From Streptomyces sp. NRRL S-455 (lineage in GTDB: Bacteria; Actinomycetota; Actinomycetes; Streptomycetales; Streptomycetaceae), in NCBI RefSeq assembly GCF_000717875.1, contig NZ_JOCT01000017.1:62001-126000 (forward strand): 64,000 bases of DNA, read 5' to 3'. Numbering within the stretch: the stretch's first letter is position 1; each line of letters starts with the position of its first letter. Positions 45,439 to 55,141 of the stretch are shown piece by piece. A program made the position numbers and the translations under genes. The notes under the pieces were generated by a model. The model worked only from the letters and a program-made list of their open reading frames with translations. It was not told the DNA's origin and ran no database searches.

Positions 45439-47079
45439 ATGACTGCCACCCTCGTCGCCAAGAACCTCGCCGCCGGCCACGGCGACCGTTCCCTGTTCAC
45501 CGGCCTCGACCTCGTCGTCGCGCCCGGCGACGTGATCGGTCTGGTCGGAGCCAACGGTGCGGGCAAGTCCACCCTGCTCAGGATGCTCGCCGGACTCACC
45601 GCGCCCGAACAGGGAGAGCTGCGCCTGTCCCCGCCGACCGCCACCGTCGGCCACCTGCCGCAGGAGCCGGAGCGCCGGCCCGGCGAGACCGTCCGCGCGT
45701 TCCTGGCCCGTCGTACCGGCGTCGCGGAGGCCCAGGGGATGATGGACGAGGCGACCCAGGCGCTGGTCGACCAGGCGCCCGGAGCCGACGACGCCTACGC
45801 CACGAGCCTGGAGCGCTGGCTCGGCCTCGGCGGCGCCGACCTCGACGAACGCGCAGAGGAGGTCGCGGACTCCCTCGGCCTCGCGGTCGACCTGGACCAG
45901 CCGATGACGTCCCTGTCCGGCGGCCAGGCGGCCAGGGCCGGACTCGCCTCCCTGCTCCTGTCCCGCTACGACGTCTTCCTCCTCGACGAGCCGACCAACG
46001 ACCTCGACCTGGACGGCCTGGAGCGCCTCGAACGCTTCGTGAGCGGCCTGCGCGCCGGGACCGTGGTCGTCAGCCACGACCGCGAGTTCCTCACCCGCAC
46101 CGTCACCAAGGTCCTCGAACTCGACCTCGCGCAACGGCAGATCAACCTCTACGGGGGTGGCTACGAGGCGTACCTGGAGGAGCGGGAGGTCGCCCGCCGG
46201 CACGCCCGCGACGAGTTCGAGGAGTACGCCGACAAGAAGGCCGCCCTCCAGGACCGGGCCCAGACGCAGCGCGCCTGGATGGACAAGGGCGTGAGGAACG
46301 CGCGCCGCAAGGCGGGCAACGACAACGACAAGATCGGCCGCAAGTTCCGCAGCGAGGCCAGCGAGAAACAGGCCGCGAAGGCCCGGCAGACCCAGCGCAT
46401 GATCGAGCGCCTGGAGGTCGTCGAGGAGCCCCGCAAGGAGTGGGAACTGCGCATGGAGATCGCCTCCGCGCCCCGCTCGGGCGCGGTCGTGGCGACCCTG
46501 CGGGACGCCGAGGTGCGCCGCGGTGACTTCGTGCTCGGCCCGGTCTCCCTCCAGATCGATTGGGCGGACCGGGTCGCGGTGACAGGCGCGAACGGCGCCG
46601 GAAAGTCCACGCTGCTCGCCGCCCTGCTCGGCCGTGTCCCGCTCCACGCCGGGCACGCCGCTCTCGGCTCGGGCGTCCTGCTCGGCGAAGTCGACCAGGC
46701 CCGCAAGCTGTTCTACGGTCAGGAAACGCTGCTCGACGCTTTCCGCGCGGCCGTCCCCGACACCGAACCGGTCGAGATCCGCACCCTGCTGGCCAAGTTC
46801 GGCCTCAAGACCGACCACGTCCTGCGCCCCGCGGCCACGCTCTCCCCGGGCGAACGCACCCGAGCCGCCCTGGCGCTCCTCCAGGGCCGGGGCGTCAACC
46901 TCCTCGTCCTCGACGAGCCGACCAACCACCTCGACCTGCCCGCCATCGAGCAGCTGGAGTCGGCCCTCGACTCCTACGAAGGCACCCTGCTGCTGGTCAC
47001 CCACGACCGCCGCATGCTGGACGCCGTACATGTGACCCGCCGCCTGGAGGTGACGGACGGCAAGGTCACCGAGCGCTGA
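45439..47079 (+). CDS. ABC-F family ATPase (second copy)
   Basis: A 546-residue twin-ATPase without membrane domains: Walker A GANGAGKST in both halves, LSGGQAAR and LSPGERTR signatures, LLDEPTNDLD and VLDEPTNHLD Walker B motifs. The signature of the second half is LSPGE, not LSGGE. A long charged linker (RARDEFEEYADKKAALQDRA style) separates the halves. ABC-F proteins act on the ribosome. No resistance partner or leader is visible, so this may be a housekeeping translation factor. It differs clearly in sequence from the ABC-F at 20.9 kb. ATG 45439. Confidence 0.88.
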   Translation: MTATLVAKNLAAGHGDRSLFTGLDLVVAPGDVIGLVGANGAGKSTLLRMLAGLTAPEQGELRLSPPTATVGHLPQEPERRPGETVRAFLARRTGVAEAQGMMDEATQALVDQAPGADDAYATSLERWLGLGGADLDERAEEVADSLGLAVDLDQPMTSLSGGQAARAGLASLLLSRYDVFLLDEPTNDLDLDGLERLERFVSGLRAGTVVVSHDREFLTRTVTKVLELDLAQRQINLYGGGYEAYLEEREVARRHARDEFEEYADKKAALQDRAQTQRAWMDKGVRNARRKAGNDNDKIGRKFRSEASEKQAAKARQTQRMIERLEVVEEPRKEWELRMEIASAPRSGAVVATLRDAEVRRGDFVLGPVSLQIDWADRVAVTGANGAGKSTLLAALLGRVPLHAGHAALGSGVLLGEVDQARKLFYGQETLLDAFRAAVPDTEPVEIRTLLAKFGLKTDHVLRPAATLSPGERTRAALALLQGRGVNLLVLDEPTNHLDLPAIEQLESALDSYEGTLLLVTHDRRMLDAVHVTRRLEVTDGKVTER

Positions 47080-47104
47080 CGGGCCGTCAGGCGGGGCCCA
47101 TGGT

Positions 47105-47182
47105 GGAAAGGGCGCGAAGCGCCTCTTTCAGGGGCGTGGGGAACTGCGCGACCAGCCACAACGGACCCGCAGCTCCCCACGG
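47105..47182. repeat. Streptomyces-type intergenic repeat with hairpin
   Basis: A hairpin GAAAGGGCGC-GAA-GCGCC(T)CTTTC (47106-47129) is followed by AGGGGCGTGGGGAACTGCGC and GACCAGCCACAACGGACCCG. This module is widespread, from memory, in Streptomyces intergenic regions. Here it separates convergent genes and may work as a terminator. Confidence 0.6.
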
Positions 47183-47200
47183 CCTTCCCCGGCAACGCCG

Positions 47201-49582
47201 TCAGCGCTTGCCACCCTTGGGATCCACCAACCCGGCCCGGCGCAGAGCATCGGCCATCGCACTGTTGGCCGGCGGCGGCGCCTGACGCGAACCGCCGCCC
47301 TGGCCGCCGCGCCCGCCGCCCTGCCGCTGCTGCGGCGGACGCCCGCCGCGCTGCCGGCGCTCGCCGGAACCGCCGCCCTGTCCCTGCGGGGCCGCCTCGT
47401 CGTCCAGTCGCAGTGTCAGCGAGATCCGCTTGCGCGGGATGTCGACATCGAGCACCTTCACCTTGACGATGTCGCCGGGCTTGACCACGTCCCGCGGGTC
47501 CTTGACGAAGGTCTTCGACATCGCGGAGACGTGCACCAGGCCGTCCTGGTGGACACCCACGTCGACGAACGCCCCGAAGGCGGCGACGTTCGTCACCACG
47601 CCCTCCAGGACCATCCCGGACGACAGGTCGGAGATCTTCTCGACGCCCTCCTTGAAGGCGGCCGTCTTGAACGCCGGGCGCGGGTCGCGTCCGGGCTTCT
47701 CCAGCTCCCTGAGGATGTCGGTGACGGTCGGCAGACCGAACGTCTCGTCCACGAAGTCCTGCGGCTTCAGCGAACGCAGCACAGAGGTGTTGCCGATGAG
47801 ACCGGCCACCTCCTGCCCCGTCGTCTTCACCATGCGCCGGACCACCGGGTACGCCTCCGGGTGCACACTGGACGCGTCCAGCGGGTCGTCACCGCCGCGG
47901 ATCCGCAGGAAGCCCGCGGACTGCTCGTACGCCTTCGGGCCCAGCCGTGTCACCTTCTTCAGCTCACCCCGGGACGTGAACGGGCCGTTCGCGTCCCGGT
48001 GCGCCACGATGTTCTCGGCGAGCCCCGAGGTGATGCCGGAGACGCGGGAGAGCAGCGGGGCCGACGCCGTGTTGACGTCCACGCCCACGCCGTTCACACA
48101 GTCCTCCACCACCGCGTCCAGCGAACGCGACAGCTTCACCTCGGACAGGTCGTGCTGGTACTGGCCGACACCGATCGACTTCGGGTCGATCTTCACCAGC
48201 TCGGCCAGCGGGTCCTGCAGACGCCGGGCGATCGACACGGCGCCGCGCAGCGAGACGTCCATGTCGGGCAGTTCCTGCGAGGCGAAGGCCGACGCCGAGT
48301 ACACGGACGCGCCGGCCTCCGACACCATCACCTTCGTGAGCTTCAGCTCCGGGTGCTTGGTGATCAGTTCCCCGGCGAGCTTGTCGGTCTCGCGCGACGC
48401 CGTGCCGTTGCCGATCGCGATCAGTTCGACCGCGTGCTCCTTCGCGAGCCGGGCCAGCTTGGCGATCGCCTCGTCCCACCGGTTGGCGGGGACGTGCGGA
48501 TGGATGACATCCGTGGCGACGACCTTGCCGGTCGCGTCGACCACGGCGACCTTCACACCCGTACGGAAGCCGGGGTCCAGACCGAGCGTGGCGCGCGTGC
48601 CCGCGGGAGCCGCGAGCAGCAGGTCGCGCAGGTTCGCCGCGAACACCCGCACCGCTTCGTCCTCGGCGGCCGTGCGCAGCCGCAGCCTCAGATCGATGCC
48701 GAGGTGGACGAGGATGCGGGTGCGCCACGCCCAGCGGACCGTGTCCGTCAGCCACTTGTCGGCGGGGCGGCCCCGGTCGGCGATCCCGAACCGGTTGGCC
48801 ACGATCCCCTCGTACGACGACGGGCCGTCGGTCGGCTCCTCGGGCTCCAGAACGAGGTCGAGGACCTCTTCCTTCTCGCCGCGCAGCATGGCGAGGACGC
48901 GGTGCGAGGGCAGCTCGGTGAACGGCTCGGCGAAGTCGAAGTAGTCGGCGAACTTCGCCCCCGCCTCCTCCTTGCCGTCCCGCACCTTGGCGGCCAGCCG
49001 CCCACGCACCCACATGCGCTCGCGCAGCTCGCCGATCAGGTCGGCGTCCTCCGAGAACCGCTCGGTGAGGATCGCCCGGGCACCGTCGAGGGCGGCCTGC
49101 GGATCGGCCACGCCCTTGTCGGCGTCGACGAACGCGGCGGCCGCGGCGAGGGGATCCACCGACGGATCGCCGAGCAGCCCCTCCGCCAGCGGCTCGAGAC
49201 CGGCCTCGCGGGCGATCTGCGCCTTGGTGCGCCGCTTGGGCTTGTACGGGAGGTAGATGTCCTCCAGACGCGCCTTGGTCTCGGCGCCCCGGATACGTGC
49301 CTCCAGCTCCTCGGTGAGCTTGCCCTGTTCGCGCACCGACTCCAGGATCGCGGTCCGGCGCTCCTCCAGCTCCCGCAGATAGCGCAGCCGCTCCTCGATC
49401 GTGCGCAGCTGCGCATCGTCGAGCATCTCGGTCGCTTCCTTGCGGTAGCGGGCGATGAAGGGCACCGTAGAACCGCCGTCGAGCAGTTCCACGGCGGCCC
49501 TGACCTGCCGCTCCCGTACGCCGAGTTCCCCGGCGATCCTGCCTTCGATGGACCCTACTTCGAGGGACCCGGGTGTCGTCAC
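47201..49582 (-). CDS. tex: Tex family RNA-binding transcription accessory protein
   Basis: A 793-residue Tex protein. Domains in order: N-terminal helical Tex-N (to about 195), a YqgF/RNase H-like domain ([17 protein letters not shown], about 340), tandem helix-hairpin-helix ([19 protein letters not shown], about 500) and an S1 domain ([29 protein letters not shown], about 635). The last 75 residues are a Gly/Arg/Gln-rich RGG-like tail, an extra RNA-binding region seen in actinobacteria. Tex affects transcription and RNA handling. GTG 49582 ([10 protein letters not shown]) was taken; the open frame to 49660 has no homology. Confidence 0.92.
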   Translation of the reverse strand: MTTPGSLEVGSIEGRIAGELGVRERQVRAAVELLDGGSTVPFIARYRKEATEMLDDAQLRTIEERLRYLRELEERRTAILESVREQGKLTEELEARIRGAETKARLEDIYLPYKPKRRTKAQIAREAGLEPLAEGLLGDPSVDPLAAAAAFVDADKGVADPQAALDGARAILTERFSEDADLIGELRERMWVRGRLAAKVRDGKEEAGAKFADYFDFAEPFTELPSHRVLAMLRGEKEEVLDLVLEPEEPTDGPSSYEGIVANRFGIADRGRPADKWLTDTVRWAWRTRILVHLGIDLRLRLRTAAEDEAVRVFAANLRDLLLAAPAGTRATLGLDPGFRTGVKVAVVDATGKVVATDVIHPHVPANRWDEAIAKLARLAKEHAVELIAIGNGTASRETDKLAGELITKHPELKLTKVMVSEAGASVYSASAFASQELPDMDVSLRGAVSIARRLQDPLAELVKIDPKSIGVGQYQHDLSEVKLSRSLDAVVEDCVNGVGVDVNTASAPLLSRVSGITSGLAENIVAHRDANGPFTSRGELKKVTRLGPKAYEQSAGFLRIRGGDDPLDASSVHPEAYPVVRRMVKTTGQEVAGLIGNTSVLRSLKPQDFVDETFGLPTVTDILRELEKPGRDPRPAFKTAAFKEGVEKISDLSSGMVLEGVVTNVAAFGAFVDVGVHQDGLVHVSAMSKTFVKDPRDVVKPGDIVKVKVLDVDIPRKRISLTLRLDDEAAPQGQGGGSGERRQRGGRPPQQRQGGGRGGQGGGSRQAPPPANSAMADALRRAGLVDPKGGKR

Positions 49583-49684
49583 GTCCCGTACCGCCTTCTC
49601 CACTGAGGTTGCGCGGCAATTGTGGCAGGTGACACCGACACCCGGGGGCCAGGGCGGCACCCGGCACGTCGGAAGTGACCCCGA

Positions 49685-49816
49685 TCAGACCCTGCGGCTG
49701 CGGGTGGTGGACGAAGCCCCGCCGAAGAGCCGGGCCAGGGCCCGGAAAGGCAGTGTCACGACGGTGGCGATGGCGCCGCCGATCTGACGCAGCACATCTG
49801 CGATAGCACGGAACAC
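49685..49816 (-). CDS. LPFR-motif small protein
   Basis: A 43-residue ORF: VFRAIADVLRQIGGAIATVV followed by TLPFRALARLFGGASSTTRS. It contains the LPFR motif that names a family of tiny Streptomyces proteins. The first 30 residues form an amphipathic or weakly hydrophobic helix, with Arg residues at both ends, so it may lie on the membrane. The GTG start is preceded by AAAGGGGAG. Function unknown. It is upstream of tex on the same strand with about 100 bp between. Confidence 0.8.
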   Translation of the reverse strand: MFRAIADVLRQIGGAIATVVTLPFRALARLFGGASSTTRSRRV

Positions 49817-50006
49817 GTAACTCCCCTTTCTCCTCCCCGACCGCACCGGCCGGGAGAGACCGGGTACCTCACCAACGCCTCACCATGCGTCACGGCCGGA
49901 CACGACTCCCCGGCCCCGGATGCTCCCCCACCCGCACATCCCATGGCAGGAAAGGTGGGGAAGTCGTCATTGCGGCCACACTCCGCGCCCGCGAAGAATC
50001 GACGGC

Positions 50007-50966
50007 ATGGCCCAGCGCACCGTACTCGCCGTCCTCTTCGACGGCGTGCAGAGTCTCGACGTCACCGGACCCGTGGAGGTCTTCGCCGGCGCGGAGCTGC
50101 TCTCCCCGGGGGCGTACCGGATCCGCACGGCCTCCCTCGACGGTGCTCCGGTGCGGACGACCAGCGGCCTGACCCTGGTCCCCGACACGTCCCTGGCCAC
50201 CGCGCCCGCCCCGGACGTCCTTCTCGTGCCCGGCGGCACCGGCTCCCTGGCGCCCGACCCGCGCCTGGTCGACTGGGTGCGCGAGCACGGGCCGGGGGCC
50301 GGCCGGCTGGTCTCCGTGTGCACCGGGGCGGCCGTGCTCGCCGAGGCCGGCCTGCTGGACGGCCGTCGGGCCACGACCCACTGGGCGTACTGCGACCAGC
50401 TCGCCCGTGACCACCCGGCCGCCGAGATCGACCCCGACCCCGTGTACGTACGCGACGGCCCCATCGCCACCTCGGCCGGTGTCACCGCCGGCATCGACCT
50501 CGCCCTCGCTCTCGTCGAGGAGGACCTGGGCCGGGAGGCCGCCCTCACCATCGCCCGCCACCTGGTGGTGTTCCTGCGCCGGCCCGGGAACCAGGCGCAG
50601 TTCAGCGTCCAGCTCGCCGCCCAGACCGCACACCGTGAACCCCTGAGGGAGATCCAGCGGTTCATCACCGACCGCCCCGACGCCGACCTCTCCGTCGAGT
50701 CGCTGGCCGCCCGCGCCCGCCTGTCGCCCCGCCACTTCACCCGCGCCTTCCGGTCCGAGACCGGCATGACGCCCGGCCGGTACGTGGACCGGGTGCGCCT
50801 CGAACACGCCCGCCGCCTCCTGGAGGACACCGCCGACGGCATCGAGGAGATCTCCCGCACCAGCGGCTACGGCACCCCCGAAGCCATGCGCCGTGCCTTC
50901 GTCAAGGCCCTGGGTACGCCCCCGGCCGAGTACCGCCGCCGCTTCCGCCCGGCGACCACGCCCTGA
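50007..50966 (+). CDS. GlxA-family transcriptional regulator (DJ-1/PfpI sensor + AraC HTH)
   Basis: A 319-residue regulator. Residues 1-170 are a DJ-1/PfpI (class-I amidotransferase-like) domain with the nucleophile-elbow Cys in SVCTGAAVLAEAGLL. Residues about 215-315 are an AraC-type double HTH (SVESLAARARLSPRHFTRAF; IEEISRTSGYGTPEAMRRAF). ATG 50007 is chosen over an open extension to 49920. Such regulators often control the adjacent DJ-1 enzyme, which begins 27 bp after its stop. Confidence 0.9.
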   Translation: MAQRTVLAVLFDGVQSLDVTGPVEVFAGAELLSPGAYRIRTASLDGAPVRTTSGLTLVPDTSLATAPAPDVLLVPGGTGSLAPDPRLVDWVREHGPGAGRLVSVCTGAAVLAEAGLLDGRRATTHWAYCDQLARDHPAAEIDPDPVYVRDGPIATSAGVTAGIDLALALVEEDLGREAALTIARHLVVFLRRPGNQAQFSVQLAAQTAHREPLREIQRFITDRPDADLSVESLAARARLSPRHFTRAFRSETGMTPGRYVDRVRLEHARRLLEDTADGIEEISRTSGYGTPEAMRRAFVKALGTPPAEYRRRFRPATTP

Positions 50967-50993
50967 ACCCCGCCGATCAGACGGAAGGACCTC

Positions 50994-51629
50994 ATGCAGA
51001 TCGCCATCGTCCTCTTCGACCGTTTCACCGCCCTCGACGCCGTGGGACCGTACGAGACCCTCGGCCGTATCCCGGACGCGGAGACCGTCTTCGTCGCCGA
51101 GAAGGCCGGACCCGTACGGAACGAGACCGGGAACCTCGCGCTCACCGCCGACCGGACCCTGACCGACGTACCGAACCCCGACATCGTCGTGGTCCCCGGC
51201 GGCCCCGGCCAGGAGTCGCTGATGGAACACGCACCCCTGCTGGACTGGCTGCGCACCGCCGACGCCGCCAGCACCTGGACGACGTCCGTGTGCACCGGAT
51301 CCCTGCTGCTCGCCGCCGCCGGACTGCTCCGGGGCCGCCGCGCCACCTCGCACTGGCTGACACTGGAGCAATTGAGGCGCTTCGGCGCCGAGCCCACGGG
51401 GGAGCGGGTCGTCACCGACGGCAAGTACGTCACCGCGGCCGGCGTCTCCTCCGGCATCGACATGGGACTGACCCTGCTCGGCCGGATCGCCGGCGACGAC
51501 CACGCACAGATGGTCCAGTTGGCCACCGAGTACGACCCGCAGCCGCCCTACGACGCCGGATCACCCGAGAAGGCGCCCGCGCACCTCGTCGAACTGCTCC
51601 GCTCGCACGCCGACGTCATGCTGACGTAG
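50994..51629 (+). CDS. DJ-1/PfpI family protein (isonitrile hydratase-like)
   Basis: A 211-residue DJ-1-superfamily enzyme. The elbow Cys is in TSVCTGSLLLAAAGLL and the oxyanion region in VVVPGGPGQES. The family includes isonitrile hydratase (InhA) and glyoxalase III-like proteins; the ATSHWL segment is shared with InhA-type members. The ATG follows GAAGGAC. It forms a pair with the GlxA-family regulator and overlaps the convergent enoyl-CoA hydratase gene by 14 bp. Confidence 0.82.
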   Translation: MQIAIVLFDRFTALDAVGPYETLGRIPDAETVFVAEKAGPVRNETGNLALTADRTLTDVPNPDIVVVPGGPGQESLMEHAPLLDWLRTADAASTWTTSVCTGSLLLAAAGLLRGRRATSHWLTLEQLRRFGAEPTGERVVTDGKYVTAAGVSSGIDMGLTLLGRIAGDDHAQMVQLATEYDPQPPYDAGSPEKAPAHLVELLRSHADVMLT

Positions 51630-52371
51630 GCACACTCCAGCCGAACCGCGGCTGCCTGCGCTCCAGGAACGCGGCGACCCCCTCCGCGGTGTCGCCGCTC
51701 GCGCGCGCCTGCCCGGCCCAGTGCGCGTCCCGGTCCGTACGCCCGTCCGCGAACTCCTTCGCCGCCGCCTGCGTCAGCTGCGAGCGGGACACCAGGATCC
51801 GCGTGAACTCGGTGACGCGCTTTCCGAGTTCGCCCCGGGGCAGCACCTCGTCGGCCAGGCCGCTGCGCAGCGCCCGCCCCGCGTCGATCAACTCGCCTGA
51901 GAACAGAAGGTACTTGGCGGTGGCCGGTCCCACCAGGGACACCAGCCGCCTGGTCGAGGACGCCGGGTACACGATGCCGAGCTTCGCGGGCGTGACGCCG
52001 AACAGCGCCCCCTCCTCGGCGAACCGCAGATCGCAGGCCGCCGCCAGCTGTGCCCCGCCGCCCACACAGTGCCCGCGCACCGCCGCCAGTGTCGGCTTCG
52101 GAAACGCGGCGAGCGCTTCCTCGGCCGCCACGGCCAGTCGCTGCGCCTCCTCCGGCGAGCCCCGCAGCGTCGAGATGTCGGCCCCTGCGCAGAACGTCCC
52201 GCCCTCCCCGGTGAGCACCAGCGCCCGCACGGCCGGATCGGCCGCCAGGGTCTGAAGCATCGGCGGCAGGGAACGCCACATCGCCGCCGTCATGGCGTTG
52301 CGCTTCTCCGGATGGCGTATGACGACGGTCGCGACCGAGTCGGTCACGCGGTACAGCAGTTGCGGCTCCAT
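51616..52371 (-). CDS. Enoyl-CoA hydratase/isomerase family protein
   Basis: A 251-residue crotonase-fold protein. Oxyanion-hole segments are GTFCAGADIS and HCVGGGAQLAAACDLR. The usual catalytic Glu positions are not both conserved (FGVTPAKLGI carries Thr-Pro where hydratases often have Glu), so it could be an isomerase, dehalogenase-like or another crotonase reaction. ATG 52371 (MEPQLLYRV). Monocistronic; converges on and overlaps the DJ-1 gene by 14 bp. Confidence 0.87.
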   Translation of the reverse strand: MEPQLLYRVTDSVATVVIRHPEKRNAMTAAMWRSLPPMLQTLAADPAVRALVLTGEGGTFCAGADISTLRGSPEEAQRLAVAAEEALAAFPKPTLAAVRGHCVGGGAQLAAACDLRFAEEGALFGVTPAKLGIVYPASSTRRLVSLVGPATAKYLLFSGELIDAGRALRSGLADEVLPRGELGKRVTEFTRILVSRSQLTQAAAKEFADGRTDRDAHWAGQARASGDTAEGVAAFLERRQPRFGWSVPTSA

Positions 52372-52589
52372 GCGCCGGATGCTATCCCGCGGTCAAACCC
52401 GTACAACCCGAATAGTTCGCCGAGACGGCACAACAGGGGCAGGACCAGTCCCACAACTGACCGTGTCATACGCCAACGGTCAGAAGTGCTCGATAGTTGC
52501 TGACTTCTGTTCAGTCCGGGGGTTCGGAGCGCATCGTTACCAACACTCGAGAGGTGGCGACTATCGAGCGCGAGGGTGGCGACCGGACG

Positions 52590-53096
52590 ATGGACGATGA
52601 GGGGCGCGGGTCCGGCCCACGCCCAGAGGGCGGCGCGGCGCCCCTCGGCCCCGGGCCCGCGCATCCGCTGCCGTACGAGGGGGTCTGGCGCTTCACCGCT
52701 CCGGCGGTCGACGCCTCGGTCCCACAGGCGCGTCACGCCGTACGGGACCTGCTGCTGCGTCAGGGTGTGCCGGTCTCGGACGACCTCGCCCAGGGACTGC
52801 TGCTGATCGTCTCTGAGCTGGTGACGAACGCCGTGAAGCACGCGGCCGTGCTGTCGCCGACGATCGCCGTCGAGGTGGCCGTCGGGGCCGAGTGGCTGCG
52901 CGTGTCCGTGGAGGACAACCACCCCTACCGGCCCACCGCGCTGGAGACCGACCACGGCCGTACGGGCGGCCGCGGACTGCTGCTGGTGCGCGAGGTCACC
53001 CGGGAAGCGGGCGGCATGTGCGAGGTCGAGCACACCGCGAGCGGCGGCAAGGTGATCTGGGCCGCCCTGCCGCTCAAACCCGTGCGCTACCCCTGA
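52590..53096 (+). CDS. Anti-sigma-type ATP-binding protein (HATPase_c_2)
   Basis: A protein of about 168 residues with a GHKL ATPase domain: N-box SELVTNAVKHA, G1 box EDNHPYRP and a G2 loop GRTGGRGLLLVREV. There is no histidine phosphotransfer domain, so it belongs to the RsbW/SpoIIAB-like family that is greatly expanded in Streptomyces and regulates sigma factors by partner switching. The N-terminal 40 residues are Gly/Pro-rich. The exact start is unsure: ATG 52590, GTG 52554 and TTG 52497 are all in frame; the first gives a usual length. No sigma factor gene is adjacent. Confidence 0.82.
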   Translation: MDDEGRGSGPRPEGGAAPLGPGPAHPLPYEGVWRFTAPAVDASVPQARHAVRDLLLRQGVPVSDDLAQGLLLIVSELVTNAVKHAAVLSPTIAVEVAVGAEWLRVSVEDNHPYRPTALETDHGRTGGRGLLLVREVTREAGGMCEVEHTASGGKVIWAALPLKPVRYP

Positions 53097-53117
53097 GGCG
53101 ACCCCGTCGAGGCGTCG

Positions 53118-53711
53118 TCACCAGCCGGCTGACGAACCCGTCAGTTCCCTGATCGCCGGTCGGGCCGCGTCCAGGACGGTCATGAACCAGGACGAGAAGG
53201 TCTCCTTGGCGTGCCGCTCCGCCAGCTCGGGCGGGGTCACGAAGGCCGTCGACGCCACCTCCTCCGTATCCGGCCGCAGCACCGCCTGCACCATGCCGAC
53301 GAAGAGATGGTTGTACTCCTGCTCCACCAGCCCGGACTCCGGGTCCGGGTGGTTGTAGCGGACCGTGCCCGCCTCCGCCAGCAGGGACGGCGACGCGCCG
53401 AGCTCCTCGAAGGTCCGCCGCGCCGCGGCCGCGAAGGGCGCCTCGCCCGGGTAGGGGTGGCCGCAGCAGCTGTTCGACCACACACCGGGGGAGTGGTACT
53501 TGCCCAGCGCCCGCTGCTGGAGCAGCAGCCGGCCGTACTCGTCGAAGAGGAACACGGAGAACGCGCGGTGCAGCTTTCCGGGCGGCTGGTGGGCGGCGAG
53601 CTTCTCCGCGGTGCCGATCGTCACGCCGTCCTCGTCGACCAGTTCCAGCAAAATCGCGTCTGCGGTGCCGTTCGACGGGTTGTGCGTCGCGGTGGCAGGT
53701 GTGATCGGCAT
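53118..53711 (-). CDS. idi: Isopentenyl-diphosphate delta-isomerase, type I
   Basis: A 197-residue Nudix-fold isomerase. The active-site Cys is in SNSCCGHPYPGE, the metal His in KLHRAFSVFLFDE, and the catalytic Glu in EQEYNHLFVG. It interconverts IPP and DMAPP, feeding polyprenyl and hopanoid synthesis, which fits the hopanoid gene at the window's right end. The second ATG (53711) is chosen because AAGGA lies six bases before it; the first ATG at 53717 is too close. The 290-bp gap downstream to the CDF gene contains no gene, only a weak stem GGCGCA/TGCGCC near 53948-53971. Confidence 0.93.
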   Translation of the reverse strand: MPITPATATHNPSNGTADAILLELVDEDGVTIGTAEKLAAHQPPGKLHRAFSVFLFDEYGRLLLQQRALGKYHSPGVWSNSCCGHPYPGEAPFAAAARRTFEELGASPSLLAEAGTVRYNHPDPESGLVEQEYNHLFVGMVQAVLRPDTEEVASTAFVTPPELAERHAKETFSSWFMTVLDAARPAIRELTGSSAGW

Positions 53712-54001
53712 ACCCATCCTTCACATCGGTCTTCGCGCCCCAAGTCTGCCGTACGAATCCGGCACTCCCGGCACTTCGCGGCGCGTCCGCATGTCCCACG
53801 CGACGGCGCGGAGGGCGGACGGCGCCGCTCGGACATCGGAAGAGGCACCCAGGAGCTGATCGTGCCCGGCCGGGTGGACAGGAAATCGTCCCTGCCGGTG
53901 CGGGGAGGGGCAGGGTGACGGACGTGCGCCGTAGCGCTGCGTCCCCCGGCGCACTCGCATCTCCATGCGCCCCACCAGTCCCGGGCACCTCACAAGTCCC
54001 G

Positions 54002-54940
54002 TCAGTGACAGAGGTGCGCCTCGTGCTCCGCGTGCCCGCTCGGCTCCAGCTGGAAAGTGCAGTGCTCGACGTCGAAGTGGCCGCCGAGGCAGTCCTGGAG
54101 CTCGTGGAGCATCTTCTCGTGCCCGATCGCGCTCAGCACGTCCGAGCTGACGACCACGTGCGCCGACAGCACCGGCATGCCGGACGTGATCGTCCACGCG
54201 TGCAGGTCATGGACGTCCTCCACCCCGTCGGTCGCCAGGATGTGGGCCCGTACCTCCGCCATGTCGACACCCTTGGGCGCCGCCTCCAACAGCACGTTCA
54301 ACGTCTCGCGCAGCAGCTTCACGGTGCGCGGCACGATCATCAGCGCGATGACGAGCGAGGCGATGGGGTCGGCGGCCTGCCAGCCGGTGAGCATGATCAC
54401 ACCGGCCGAGACGATCACGGTGACCGAACCCAGGGCGTCCGCCGCGACCTCCAGGAAGGCGCCCCGCACGTTCAGGCTCTCCTTCTGGCCGCGCATCAGC
54501 AGCGCCAGCGACACCATGTTCGCGACGAGTCCGATCACACCGAACACGATGGCGAGCCGGCCCTCCGTGTCCGCCGGCGTGATGAAGCGCTGAACCGACT
54601 CGTACACGACGTAACCGCCGACCCCGAGCAGCAGCAGGCAGTTGGCCAGGGCGGCGAGGATCTCGGCCCGGGCGTAGCCGAACGTGGCCTGGTCGCTGGG
54701 CGGGCGGCCGGCGAAGTGGATCGCGAGCAGCGCCATGCCCAGGCCCAGGGCGTCCGTCGCCATGTGCGCGGAGTCCGCGACGAGGGCGAGCGAGTCGGCG
54801 AGGAGGCCACCGACGATCTGGACGACGACGATGCCGAGCGTGATCGCCAGCGCGATCCGCAGCCTGCCCCGGTACGCCGAGGTCGCCGTACCGCCGGCCG
54901 CAGCGCCGTGCGCGTGCCCGTGATCGTGCCCAGCCCCCAT
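54002..54940 (-). CDS. Cation diffusion facilitator (zinc/cobalt efflux)
   Basis: A 312-residue CDF transporter with six hydrophobic segments and a cytoplasmic C-terminal domain. It begins with a His-rich stretch (GHDHGHAHG) and ends with another (HAEHEAHLCH). The transport site has HxxxD in TM2 (ADSAHMATDALG), but the TM5 equivalent reads ExxxD (LEVAADALGS). Members export zinc, cobalt or similar ions in exchange for protons. ATG 54940 follows AGGAGGG. The upstream 200 bp contain GTGC...GCAC repeats that could be a metal-sensor site. Confidence 0.9.
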   Translation of the reverse strand: MGAGHDHGHAHGAAAGGTATSAYRGRLRIALAITLGIVVVQIVGGLLADSLALVADSAHMATDALGLGMALLAIHFAGRPPSDQATFGYARAEILAALANCLLLLGVGGYVVYESVQRFITPADTEGRLAIVFGVIGLVANMVSLALLMRGQKESLNVRGAFLEVAADALGSVTVIVSAGVIMLTGWQAADPIASLVIALMIVPRTVKLLRETLNVLLEAAPKGVDMAEVRAHILATDGVEDVHDLHAWTITSGMPVLSAHVVVSSDVLSAIGHEKMLHELQDCLGGHFDVEHCTFQLEPSGHAEHEAHLCH

Positions 54941-55141
54941 GGAAACAGCCCTCCTGTGTCCGCCCTGGTCGGTGTCCGGCCCCCAGTGAACTACGGGGAG
55001 GGGGTATGTGCAACGCGGCACTGAACACCGTTGTCATGTGCCCTGACCTGGGCAAACGATGCGCAGGTCAGAGTGTCGGGCAGCGGCTGGGGAACTCGGA
55101 TGGAGCACTCGTCACGCCGCGGGACGGACCGGCGCCACCCG

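Noticed and set aside
53948..53971. GGCGCA/TGCGCC stem between idi and the CDF gene as a CDF terminator
   Set aside because: The 6-bp arms enclose a long loop, and it lies downstream of the CDF stop by only about 30 bp with no second feature; too weak to call.
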